Notes under the pieces: model-generated
What the model was told of the DNA's origin: nothing
Databases searched by the model: none
Seen by the model: the letters and a program-made list of their open reading frames with translations, nothing else
Shown: positions 1 through 5,642 of the stretch, one piece after another
Layout of the letters: every line of letters begins with the position of its first letter
Numbering within the stretch: position 1 is the stretch's first letter
Assembly: GCA_947302065.1 (NCBI GenBank)
Contig: CAMYUO010000141.1
Location: 1-5,803, forward strand
From: an uncultured Clostridia bacterium
Lineage (GTDB): Bacteria > Bacillota > Clostridia > Oscillospirales > Ruminococcaceae
DNA: 5,803 bases
Reading direction: 5' to 3'
Translations under genes and position numbers: made by a program

Positions 1-1863
1 AGCCCTTACACAAAAGCAGACGGGATAATAGACATAAGCGTGGCGGATTCAAAAACCGATCCGTACACAGATCACGCATCGGCAGAATATATCATCCCGC
101 CGGACAGCGATGCGAATGTGCAGATAAAAGTCAGCGACGGCGGGACAGCCAGCCTTGAGGTGTATCTCAACGGACTTTTCTGCACCGTTCTGAACGTGCG
201 TGACATGAGGGCTGAATACACGATAGAAAGCAGCAAGCTTTATGATATCATCGGCAAAAAGAACGTTATAAGCGTTATCGGCAAGGACGACGGCGGAAAT
301 ACTACTTACAGGAATTTCACAACTGTTTCAAAGAAATATGACAGCTGCACAGGCGAGCACAAGTGGCGTGAGCCGATATACAGCTGGAGCAGTGACTATT
401 CGGCGTGCACGTCAATAATCACCTGCGAGAACTGTATGCAAACAAGAACGAAGACTGCACGTTCGTCTTACAGCATCATCAGTCAGCCCGACTGCACTCA
501 CAGCGGTCTCGGCACTTATTCAGCCGTTTTTGACAAGACCTTCGGTCAGTGCACCGCTGATGTGGAGATACCTGCGACAGGTCACGATTGGGACGAACCA
601 CAGTTTTCATATTCAGATGACGATATGACCTGCACTGCTGTGCGGGTATGCAAAAACGACAGCTCGCACAAAGACACCCGCACCGCAGCTGCGCAGCGCA
701 CAGTGATAAAGCCTGCGAATTGCAGCGAGGAAGGTCTTGCGGAATACACATATGTGTTTGAGGACAGCGATATACCTGTGCAGAGCCGCATGATAACACT
801 GCCGAAGACGCACATATGGAGTGAATGGAAGACCACAGAGTTTGACTTTGATGCAAACACATCAACACAGGTAAGGACCTGCTCTTACTGCGGTGAGACG
901 GAGATAAGAACGATCGAAAATGCGGTAACTCGTCTTGCAGGAAAGAGCAGATATGAGACCGCAGCAGAGATATCAAAGGCGACGTTTGAACAGGCGGACA
1001 CAGTCATTCTCGCTTACGGTGCAAATTATGCAGATGCGCTCGCAGGCGTGCCGCTTGCATACAAAATGAATGCACCGATACTGCTCACAGGCACCAATGC
1101 GCTCGATACGGCGACGCTTGACGAGATAAAGCGACTCGGCGCAAAGAATGTACTGATACTCGGCGGTGAGGGAGTTATAGGCAAGCAGGTCGAAGAAACA
1201 CTTGCAAATGAGAATATCTCCACGCAGCGCATATTCGGAAAATCACGCTACGGCACAGCGGCGGCTATCGCACAGCAGCTCAGCCAAGCGCCCGAAGAAG
1301 TGTTCTTTGTATACGGACAGGGCTTTGCAGATGCTCTTTCTGTAAGCTCAGCCGCAGCTATCAAGGGCGCACCGATAATCTACCTTTCGGCAAGCGGCTG
1401 GCTGAACGCCGACACAGCTGCATATCTTGCCGGTCTGAAAGAAAAGGGCTGCGTGAAAAATGCCTACGTTATCGGCGGTGAGGGAGTTATCTCCGATGAT
1501 ATGATGCAGCAGGCTTTAGCTGCGCTCGGACTTGAACACGCAGACAGGATAGCAGGCAGCAACAGGTTCACGACATGTGTTGCGGTCAACGAATACTTCA
1601 AGGACATACTCACAGGCGACGGTCTTTGCGCTGCAACTGGCATGAATTTCCCTGATGCTCTTGCAGGCGGAGTATATGCGGCGATGAACAGGTCGCCGCT
1701 GCTTCTGGTCAACGGCAAATCGGCACAGGCATATCTGTCTGACGAACAGAAGACTTATCTGGCTGAAAAGAGTATGGGTAAGATAACAGTTTTCGGTGGA
1801 GTCGGCGCTCTGCCTGACAGCCACATAGCAACCATTGCGGAATGCTCTGTGCAGACGCAGTGA
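1..1863 (+). CDS. Cell-wall-anchored surface protein with three CWB2 domains, 5' end missing
   Basis: The frame is open from base 1, so the gene starts upstream of the window; the GTG at 40 is only an internal valine codon. The visible part is 620 residues, ending at TGA 1861-1863. Codons ~30-115 look like a beta-rich Ig-like domain. Codons ~118-305 hold three degenerate repeats with H-x-W openings and Cys pairs. Codons ~309-620 hold three cell wall binding repeat 2 (CWB2) domains, each with an R-[LI]-x-G-x-[SN]-R-[YF]-x-T opening, a [FY/N]-[AP]-D-A-L motif (ANYADALAG, GFADALS, NFPDALAGG) and a [IV]-x-G-G-x-G-[VA] motif (ILGGEGVIG, VIGGEGVIS, VFGGVGALP). In Clostridium difficile, CWB2 triplets tether S-layer-associated proteins to anionic wall polymers, so a surface location is a family-based expectation. 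What the N-terminal part does cannot be seen. No terminator separates it from the next genes, so co-transcription is possible. Confidence 0.93.
   Translation, partial: SPYTKADGIIDISVADSKTDPYTDHASAEYIIPPDSDANVQIKVSDGGTASLEVYLNGLFCTVLNVRDMRAEYTIESSKLYDIIGKKNVISVIGKDDGGNTTYRNFTTVSKKYDSCTGEHKWREPIYSWSSDYSACTSIITCENCMQTRTKTARSSYSIISQPDCTHSGLGTYSAVFDKTFGQCTADVEIPATGHDWDEPQFSYSDDDMTCTAVRVCKNDSSHKDTRTAAAQRTVIKPANCSEEGLAEYTYVFEDSDIPVQSRMITLPKTHIWSEWKTTEFDFDANTSTQVRTCSYCGETEIRTIENAVTRLAGKSRYETAAEISKATFEQADTVILAYGANYADALAGVPLAYKMNAPILLTGTNALDTATLDEIKRLGAKNVLILGGEGVIGKQVEETLANENISTQRIFGKSRYGTAAAIAQQLSQAPEEVFFVYGQGFADALSVSSAAAIKGAPIIYLSASGWLNADTAAYLAGLKEKGCVKNAYVIGGEGVISDDMMQQALAALGLEHADRIAGSNRFTTCVAVNEYFKDILTGDGLCAATGMNFPDALAGGVYAAMNRSPLLLVNGKSAQAYLSDEQKTYLAEKSMGKITVFGGVGALPDSHIATIAECSVQTQ
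352..921 (+). repeat. Three degenerate ~75-residue Cys-containing repeats within the surface protein
   Basis: Units begin at H120-K-W122, H195-D-W197 and H271-I-W273 (visible codon numbers), spaced 75 and 76 codons. Each opening is followed by an acidic/aromatic strand and then Cys residues: C136, C142 and C145 in unit 1; C211 and C217 in unit 2; C294 and C297 in unit 3. Units 1 and 2 carry a later [PA]-x-C-[TS]-x-x-G-L-[GA]-x-Y motif (PDCTHSGLGTY, ANCSEEGLAEY) that precedes the strand leading into the next unit. Similar H-x-W repeats occur in surface proteins of gut Firmicutes. The Cys pairs could form disulfides or bind metal, but nothing here decides between these. Unit 3 is truncated and runs straight into the first CWB2 domain. 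Confidence 0.8.
925..1860 (+). repeat. Tandem triplet of CWB2 domains
   Basis: Repeat 1 starts at VTRLAGKSRYETA (base 925), repeat 2 at RIFGKSRYGTA (base 1228) and repeat 3 at RIAGSNRFTT (base 1546), giving a period of about 101-106 codons. Known CWB2 proteins normally carry exactly three copies, which form a trimer-like wall-binding unit, so the anchor looks complete. Repeat 3 departs most: it has R-F instead of R-Y and ends GGVGALP instead of GGEGVI. Confidence 0.9.
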
Positions 1864-1888
1864 TATCGCATTGAAAGGCGGAAATACT

Positions 1889-1957
1889 ATGATAACAAGG
1901 AAACAAGCATCCAAACAGTTCAAAAAGTACAGCAAGGAGACAGACAGCAATGCTTGA
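1889..1957 (+). CDS. Possible 22-residue leader peptide upstream of the acetyltransferase
   Basis: ATG 1889-1891 is preceded by AAAGGCGG (1874-1881) at normal ribosome-site spacing. The frame reads 22 codons to TGA 1955-1957. The peptide is basic and polar (MITRKQASKQF at its start, 6 Lys/Arg in the first 15 residues) and has no recognisable domain. Its last codons overlap the start of the GNAT gene by 8 nt (ATGCTTGA, 1950-1957), and the GNAT ribosome site AAGGAG (1934-1939) lies inside it. That layout fits translational coupling. It could equally be chance or the residue of a longer gene. Confidence 0.4.
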   Translation: MITRKQASKQFKKYSKETDSNA

Positions 1958-2426
1958 TATGCGTGAAATGACCGCCGCAGATGACCGTGCAGTTGCGGCG
2001 CTTGTCAGAAAAAATCTGAAAAAGCTCGGTCTTGATATCCCCGGCACAGTTTACTTTGACAAGGAGCTTGACCATCTGAGCGAATACTATGGAAAGAGCG
2101 ACCGCAGATACTTTGTTCTGGTCAGCGAACACGGCGAGGTCATCGGCGGCATCGGATTTGCGGCATTCACTGCATTGGAGAATACCGCCGAGCTGCAGAA
2201 ACTGTATCTCGATGATTCTGCCAAAGGCTCTGGCCTTGGATATAAAATGATCGCATTTATTGAAAACGAAATGAGGAAAGCAGGATTTACTGTGGCGTAT
2301 CTTGAAACTCACGACAATCTTCAAGCTGCGATACACATATACCAGAAGTGCGGTTACACAGAGATAGACCGCCCGGGTTCTGTCATTCACAGCACGATGA
2401 ACAGATTTTTTATGAAGAGATTATAA
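1950..2426 (+). CDS. GNAT family N-acetyltransferase
   Basis: This 158-residue protein is the usual size for a single-domain Gcn5-related acetyltransferase, a cytosolic enzyme that moves an acetyl group from acetyl-CoA to an amine. Residues ~3-70 give the N-terminal strand and helices. Motif A lies at 80-101 (ELQKLYLDD, then K92-G-S-G-L-G97), matching the Q/R-x-x-G-x-G/A pyrophosphate-binding loop. Motif B follows as N123, A127-I-H-I-Y131 and the G135-Y136 turn, with the C-terminal strand to residue 158. ATG 1950 is chosen because AAGGAG at 1934-1939 sits 10 nt upstream. The substrate cannot be told from sequence; targets of this sub-type include amino acids, polyamines, peptides or drugs. 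The start overlaps a possible 22-codon leader ORF. Confidence 0.92.
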   Translation: MLDMREMTAADDRAVAALVRKNLKKLGLDIPGTVYFDKELDHLSEYYGKSDRRYFVLVSEHGEVIGGIGFAAFTALENTAELQKLYLDDSAKGSGLGYKMIAFIENEMRKAGFTVAYLETHDNLQAAIHIYQKCGYTEIDRPGSVIHSTMNRFFMKRL

Positions 2427-2638
2427 CACCGGCTGTCAGATCAAATAGCTGGTATTCCCTATCGAGTGCCACAAGCGTAAGATAACTCCCGTTCGTTTAC
2501 TCAATGGTATGACACAATAAACGTTTTCTGTAAAATGGACTACACTGCCGCCGGCCAGGCTACACATGGGTCGACAGCATCGATGGAACGATCGTATTCG
2601 TTCCTTGGGTAGGATACAGGTAATAGAATAACAAACTG
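2427..2638. other. Gene-poor spacer between convergent units, with a protein-like remnant
   Basis: No frame here has both a supported start and domain-like sequence. One + strand segment, 2558-2623, reads like the C-terminal tail of a real protein (GYTWVDSIDGTIVFVPW followed by V-G-Y-R and a stop), but the frame closes upstream at TAA 2531-2533. It may be debris of a deleted gene. A short hairpin, GGAACG (2585-2590) with CGTTCC (2599-2604), lies within it. The minus strand is open across 2436-2681, but the product has no family-like features. Confidence 0.45.
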
Positions 2639-2677
2639 AAGCGTCCGTATCATCAAGATGGTACGGACGCTTTTCTT
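2639..2677 (+). terminator. Strong rho-independent terminator after the acetyltransferase unit
   Basis: The arms 2639-2653 (AAGCGTCCGTATCAT) and 2658-2672 (ATGGTACGGACGCTT) pair over 15 positions with one T-G wobble, leaving the tetraloop CAAG. The + strand tail is TTTTCTT. It lies 213 nt beyond the GNAT stop. On the other strand the same stem is followed by a weaker T-run (CAGTTTGTTATTC), so it may also stop the convergent alcohol dehydrogenase operon, whose last stop is at 2706. Confidence 0.85.
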
Positions 2678-2705
2678 GCAAGTATATAATTAGTTCAATT
2701 AAGTA

Positions 2706-3872
2706 TCACAAGCTGTCTTTGAGTATCTTTATCACTTCGTCTTTTTCGAGGACTTTGTATCCGCCGGTGAGGATGATCGTTGCCTTTGCGATGCCCTCGA
2801 TCATTTCTTCGGTCGCACCGAGCTCGGATATATTCATAACAAGACCTATTTCTTTCATCCAGTTTTCCATTGCGTTCAGACCTTCATTCGCAAGTTGCTC
2901 GTCGGTCTTGCCGTCGGGTGAGATCCCCCAGACATTGACCGCAAAGCGTGCGAACTTTTTCACGCCGTAAGGCATTATATATCTGTAATAAGGAAGCGAT
3001 ACAGCTGCAAGCGTCATTCCGTGAGTTGCATCTGTGTAAGCACCGACTGCCTGCCCGAGCATATGCACCATCCAGTCGGTAGATTTGCCCTTTGCAACGA
3101 GCGTATTGAGCGCCCATGTCGCCGTCCACATGATGTTTGAACGAGCCTCATAATCCTGCGGGTCGTTCACAGCGATGAGACTTGCGTGGATAAGACCCTT
3201 CATCAGACCCTCGCTGATGTAGTCGCTTGTGTTATCGTCCTCGCCCGAGAAATACTGCTCGCAGATGTGGTTCATAATGTCGTAGATGCCTGCGCACATC
3301 TGATATTTCGGCAGCGTCATCGTGTACCTCGGATCGAGTATCGAGAATTTCGGCATAACATCGTCTGCAAAAACGTGACCTATCTTAAGCTTGACATCGT
3401 GGTTGGTGATGACCGAGCCGCCGTTCATCTCAGAGCCTGTGCCTGCCATCGTCAGAATGCAGCCGACGGGAACTATCTCGCAGTCAGGCTCTTCAAAGCG
3501 CATAAAATATTTTTCCCACGGGTCATCGTCGCAGTTGACCGAGACTGAGACCGCCTTTGAATAGTCGCAAACCGAGCCGCCGCCGACAGCAAGGATAAGG
3601 TCGGGCTTGAACTCACGGGCAATTTTAACGCCCTCAAGAAGCTTTGCAGCTGTCGGGTTGGGCATAACGCCCGACACCTCTGTGACTGTCTTTCCGCACT
3701 CGCCGAGCAGGGCGGTTATTTCGTCATACAGACCGCTTTTCTTGATGCTGCCGCCGCCGTAAACAAGCAGGATATTCTGTCCGTAATTGCCAAGCTCATC
3801 TTTCAGATTCTGCAGAGAATCCTCTCCGAAATACAGCTTTGTCGGGTTGTGATAACTAAAGTTTCCAAGCAT
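2706..3872 (-). CDS. Iron-containing alcohol dehydrogenase, YqhD/butanol dehydrogenase type
   Basis: This 388-residue protein has the normal length for the family and is a cytosolic enzyme interconverting aldehydes and alcohols with NAD(P)H. The N-terminal Rossmann-like half (1-~185) has V37-Y-G-G-G-S42 and the cofactor motif G97-G-G-S-V-C-D103, then a T141-M-A-G-T-G-S-E148 segment. The helical metal-binding half carries D198 and H202 (YDIMNH), H270 (DWMVHMLGQ) and H284 (DATHGMTLA), the four ligands seen in YqhD-like enzymes. The G-G-S at 40-42 matches the NADPH-type loop of YqhD, so NADPH preference is a reasonable inference. The start at 3872 is supported by GGAGG at 3881-3885. It is the last gene of a four-gene operon, 17 nt after the cyclophilin-like lipoprotein. 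Candidate roles are butanol/ethanol formation or aldehyde detoxification; the substrate is not determined. Confidence 0.95.
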   Translation of the reverse strand: MLGNFSYHNPTKLYFGEDSLQNLKDELGNYGQNILLVYGGGSIKKSGLYDEITALLGECGKTVTEVSGVMPNPTAAKLLEGVKIAREFKPDLILAVGGGSVCDYSKAVSVSVNCDDDPWEKYFMRFEEPDCEIVPVGCILTMAGTGSEMNGGSVITNHDVKLKIGHVFADDVMPKFSILDPRYTMTLPKYQMCAGIYDIMNHICEQYFSGEDDNTSDYISEGLMKGLIHASLIAVNDPQDYEARSNIMWTATWALNTLVAKGKSTDWMVHMLGQAVGAYTDATHGMTLAAVSLPYYRYIMPYGVKKFARFAVNVWGISPDGKTDEQLANEGLNAMENWMKEIGLVMNISELGATEEMIEGIAKATIILTGGYKVLEKDEVIKILKDSL

Positions 3873-3889
3873 TGTGACTACCTCCGTTT

Positions 3890-4420
3890 TTATTGATATG
3901 ATAATGTAAGTGTTATATCATCGCCGCCGAGCAGTTCTGTCAGCTCTTCTGCGGACTTGTCTGTTATCCGTCCGAGCCGTGTGTATTCCCACGAATTGCT
4001 GCCGTAGAAAATTACTATCTTGCTGCCCGAATACAGCACTATGTCGCCTGCCTCGGTCTGCGTCTGCACATCGTCAGATGGCAGCTCACTCCCGAGCGAG
4101 CCTACCTGCTCAAAGCCGCCGTACTTTGACATCTGCACAGTCAGCGGTTTGTCCTTTGCAAGCTCTCTGAGCGCCATGACCGACTCGTTGTCCTCCCACT
4201 TGACATCGACCTTTGTTTCACCTATCTGCATTGTGAGTTCAGTCTGTTTTTGTTCACCCGTGCTGTCGGTCTGCTGCTGTGAACTGCTCGCAGCGGTCGC
4301 TGCCGCCGAAGAAACAGTTTGCTGCGCTCCCGAAGAAGCTGATGTTTCGGAGCTTGACGAGCTGTCTGCGCAAGCCGTCAGCAGAACTGCTGCTGCAATA
4401 ACTGCAAGTGATCTTTTCAT
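3890..4420 (-). CDS. Lipoprotein with cyclophilin-like domain
   Basis: The product is 176 residues. A type II signal peptide (M-K-R, hydrophobic core, lipobox L14-T-A-C17) predicts lipid attachment at C17 on the outer face of the membrane. Residues 18-60 are a flexible Ser/Ala/Thr/Gln linker. Residues ~61-175 match the bacterial cyclophilin-like family (Cyclophil_like, PF18050 type): G67-x-x-K-V-D-V, an A83-L-R-E-L-A helix start, P92-L-T-V-Q-M-S98, L113-P, G125-D-I-V-L-Y130, V136-I-F-Y139 and the signature Y146-T-R-L-G-R-I152. These share the cyclophilin fold but are not established prolyl isomerases, and the activity is unknown. The ribosome site AGAGG lies at 4429-4433. It sits 13 nt after the flavodoxin lipoprotein gene and 17 nt before the alcohol dehydrogenase. 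Such domains are often found beside flavodoxins, so a partner role is plausible inference. Confidence 0.9.
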   Translation of the reverse strand: MKRSLAVIAAAVLLTACADSSSSSETSASSGAQQTVSSAAATAASSSQQQTDSTGEQKQTELTMQIGETKVDVKWEDNESVMALRELAKDKPLTVQMSKYGGFEQVGSLGSELPSDDVQTQTEAGDIVLYSGSKIVIFYGSNSWEYTRLGRITDKSAEELTELLGGDDITLTLSYQ

Positions 4421-4433
4421 TTTCTCAACCTCT

Positions 4434-5108
4434 TTATTCCAGTCCGTCTATCCATTCTTTGAGTTTATCTTCCGAAATGCCGCCGTCGAGTCTTTCACCG
4501 CCGAGCCATTCTCCGCCGTCAGACAGCTTTTCAAGGTTCTTTCCGCTGCTGCCGATACCGCTGCCGCCCGATGTGCAGAACGGGATGACTGTCTTTCCGT
4601 CAAGTTTCACGCTCTCAACGAATGTGCTCATTATCCTCGGTGCATCGCCCCACCATATCGGGTAGCCGATATACACCCGCTTGTAACCGCTCAGGTCGGG
4701 AAGGTCGCCCTCTATCTTGGGTCTGACATCGGGGTCGTTCATTTCTATGGTCGTGCGGCTCTTTTCATCGTGCCAGTCAAGGTCTGCATCGGAGTATTTC
4801 TCCTGCGGAACTATCTCATAGATGTCCGCATCTGCTGCCTCGGCGATTTTCTCTGCAACGCCCTTGGTCGTGCCTGTTGCGGAAAAGTAGACAACTATCG
4901 TGTCCTTGCCTGCGCTGCCGCTGTCGGTCTTGCTGTCTGCTTTTGACGAATCAGCTGCCGAGCTTTCAGCCTTGCTTGATTCGGAACTTGACTCAGCTTT
5001 TGAGCTGTCCGCCTTTGAGCTGTCTGCCTTGCTGCTTGAATCGCCGCAGGCTGTGAACATCAGCATCGAGGCTGCGAGCATTGTAAAAAGCATTTTTTTC
5101 AGTTTCAT
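4434..5108 (-). CDS. Lipid-anchored flavodoxin
   Basis: The product is 224 residues. The signal peptide has the lipobox F18-T-A-C21, so C21 should be lipidated and the protein held outside the membrane. Residues ~22-67 are a low-complexity linker of S-S-K-A-D/E units. The flavodoxin domain spans ~69-224: strand T70-IVVYF75, the FMN phosphate loop S76-A-T-G-T-T-K82, G148-Y-P-I-W-W-G154 whose aromatics normally stack on the flavin, and S180-G-G-S-G-I-G186. This fits the flavodoxin_4 group. The family binds FMN and passes electrons between redox partners; which partners act here is not visible. A very strong ribosome site (GGAGGAG, 5114-5120) precedes the start. ATG overlaps the TGA of the upstream 70-codon gene by 4 nt (ATGA), which implies coupled translation. 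Most flavodoxins are cytosolic, so the anchored form is notable. Confidence 0.93.
   Translation of the reverse strand: MKLKKMLFTMLAASMLMFTACGDSSSKADSSKADSSKAESSSESSKAESSAADSSKADSKTDSGSAGKDTIVVYFSATGTTKGVAEKIAEAADADIYEIVPQEKYSDADLDWHDEKSRTTIEMNDPDVRPKIEGDLPDLSGYKRVYIGYPIWWGDAPRIMSTFVESVKLDGKTVIPFCTSGGSGIGSSGKNLEKLSDGGEWLGGERLDGGISEDKLKEWIDGLE
4920..5039 (-). repeat. Low-complexity SSKAD/SSKAE repeat linker coding region
   Basis: Residues 24-63 of the flavodoxin are about eight imperfect five-residue units (SSKAD, SSKAD, SSKAE, SSSE, SSKAE, SSAAD, SSKAD, SKTD), and the DNA is repetitive too. It acts as a spacer between the lipid anchor and the flavin domain. Such tracts can change length by slippage. 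A change of whole units would stay in frame. Confidence 0.8.
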
Positions 5109-5317
5109 TTTTTCTCCTCCTGTTTGTTCATCGTGTAAACGAGATAGTCAAGGCAGTCGATGTTCTTCTCCTTTGCGTGTATCTCGCCCAGCAGTTCTTT
5201 GCGGTGCTGTGCCAGCAGCTTTTCGCAAGCCTTCTTATCACAGCAGCAATCATATTTTTCAATGAACTTATCGTCGCACCCTGCGTCGATAAGGTTGCGT
5301 CTTGTTTTCTCGTCCAT
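5105..5317 (-). CDS. Small six-cysteine protein, unknown function, first gene of the redox operon
   Basis: The product is 70 residues, mostly helical and charged, with no signal peptide or membrane segment, so probably cytosolic. It carries six Cys: C14, C24-C25-C26, C31 and C55. The C-terminal half (LLAQHRKELLGEIH, then I53-D-C-L-D-Y-L) resembles the small Firmicute proteins found next to flavodoxin and oxidoreductase genes, and also the C-terminal helical segment of MerR-type regulators, but there is no DNA-binding domain. The start at 5317 has AAAGGAA (5326-5332) upstream. Its TGA overlaps the flavodoxin ATG (ATGA), so the two are probably translated as a pair. The Cys cluster could sense redox state or bind metal; that is inference only. 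Confidence 0.85.
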   Translation of the reverse strand: MDEKTRRNLIDAGCDDKFIEKYDCCCDKKACEKLLAQHRKELLGEIHAKEKNIDCLDYLVYTMNKQEEKK

Positions 5318-5341
5318 GCGCTCACTTCCTTTGTTGAGTAT

Positions 5342-5370
5342 ATGATACCACGCTTTCGTTCAAATTACAA
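5342..5370 (-). promoter_or_regulatory. Promoter of the four-gene redox operon
   Basis: On the minus strand, TTGTAA (5370-5365) and TATCAT (5347-5342) are 17 nt apart, with an extended -10 TGG directly before TATCAT. The predicted start of transcription is near 5335, giving an untranslated leader of about 18 nt with the ribosome site AAAGGAA before the ATG at 5317. No other promoter-like site is evident in the short gaps of the operon. Confidence 0.65.
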
Positions 5371-5397
5371 ATACTTATATCAAATATCTGTTTATGC

Positions 5398-5426
5398 TTG
5401 ACAGGCATATCAAAATATGCTATCAT
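5398..5426 (+). promoter_or_regulatory. Near-consensus divergent promoter reading rightward
   Basis: TTGACA (5398-5403) and TATCAT (5421-5426) are separated by exactly 17 nt in AT-rich DNA. The -35 is perfect and the -10 matches four of six positions. Transcription would start near 5433. It is divergent to the operon promoter at 5342-5370; the two -35 boxes are 27 nt apart. Confidence 0.65.
5405..5420. promoter_or_regulatory. Perfect inverted repeat filling the promoter spacer, candidate operator
   Basis: GCATAT-CAAA-ATATGC is a perfect 6-bp-arm dyad lying entirely between the -35 and -10 boxes of the + strand promoter, the classic place for a repressor to block polymerase. A related core, ATATCAAATAT, lies at 5377-5387, upstream of both promoters and 30 nt from the matching ATATCAAAATAT (5407-5418). 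No regulator gene is present in the window. Confidence 0.5.
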
Positions 5427-5436
5427 ACAAAAAAAG

Positions 5437-5613
5437 GTGGTGTGGAAACGCTACCCCTTCTTCACAAAAGCTGCTGAAAAGTTCCTCGAGCAGTTCCTTG
5501 AGGATATGGAAAAGTACAGATAGAACCCTCGGAATGACCATCTGCAGTTTGGAATGATTCGTATTGCATTATCTCGCATGCACACTCGAGCAGTGCGCAC
5601 AATTGGTAGTTGA
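5437..5613 (+). pseudogene. Possible decayed coding fragment broken by an amber codon
   Basis: From GTG 5437 the frame gives a coding-like, amphipathic peptide (WKRYPFFTKAAEKFLEQF, then L-E-D-M-E-K-Y-R) that stops at TAG 5521-5523. The same frame then continues open to TGA 5611-5613, with protein-like sequence (NPRNDHLQFGMIRIALSRM). Upstream it is open from 5338 but has no ATG. This fits the 3' end of a decayed gene with one nonsense change. I do not recognise the family. Confidence 0.3.
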
Positions 5614-5642
5614 CGGACCGACTCTGTACAATAAAAAAATCG

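Noticed and set aside
40..42. GTG as the start of the surface protein gene
   Set aside because: The frame is open back to base 1, codes protein-like sequence, and has no ribosome site before 40; the true start is outside the window.
479..976. 165-codon minus-strand ORF
   Set aside because: It lies antisense to the Cys repeats of the surface protein, is Cys/Ser/Arg-rich with no domain, and looks like a shadow.
1516..2390. Minus-strand ORFs of 112-156 codons
   Set aside because: They are antisense to the CWB2 domains and the acetyltransferase and have no domain features or ribosome sites.
2436..2681. 81-codon minus-strand ORF in the spacer
   Set aside because: Its start falls just past the terminator stem and it reads through the stem; composition is not protein-like and no family is recognisable.
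3186..3548. 120-codon plus-strand ORF
   Set aside because: It is antisense to the dehydrogenase, whose metal ligands and motifs fix the true strand.
4020..4946. 308-codon plus-strand ORF, the third longest reading frame in the window
   Set aside because: It runs antisense across the cyclophilin-like and flavodoxin genes, both of which have clear domains, signals and ribosome sites. Its product is low-complexity Ser/Ala/Cys sequence.
5610..5632. TTGACG ... TACAAT as a promoter
   Set aside because: The boxes are only 11 nt apart, far from the 16-18 nt needed, and the site would fire straight into the terminator.
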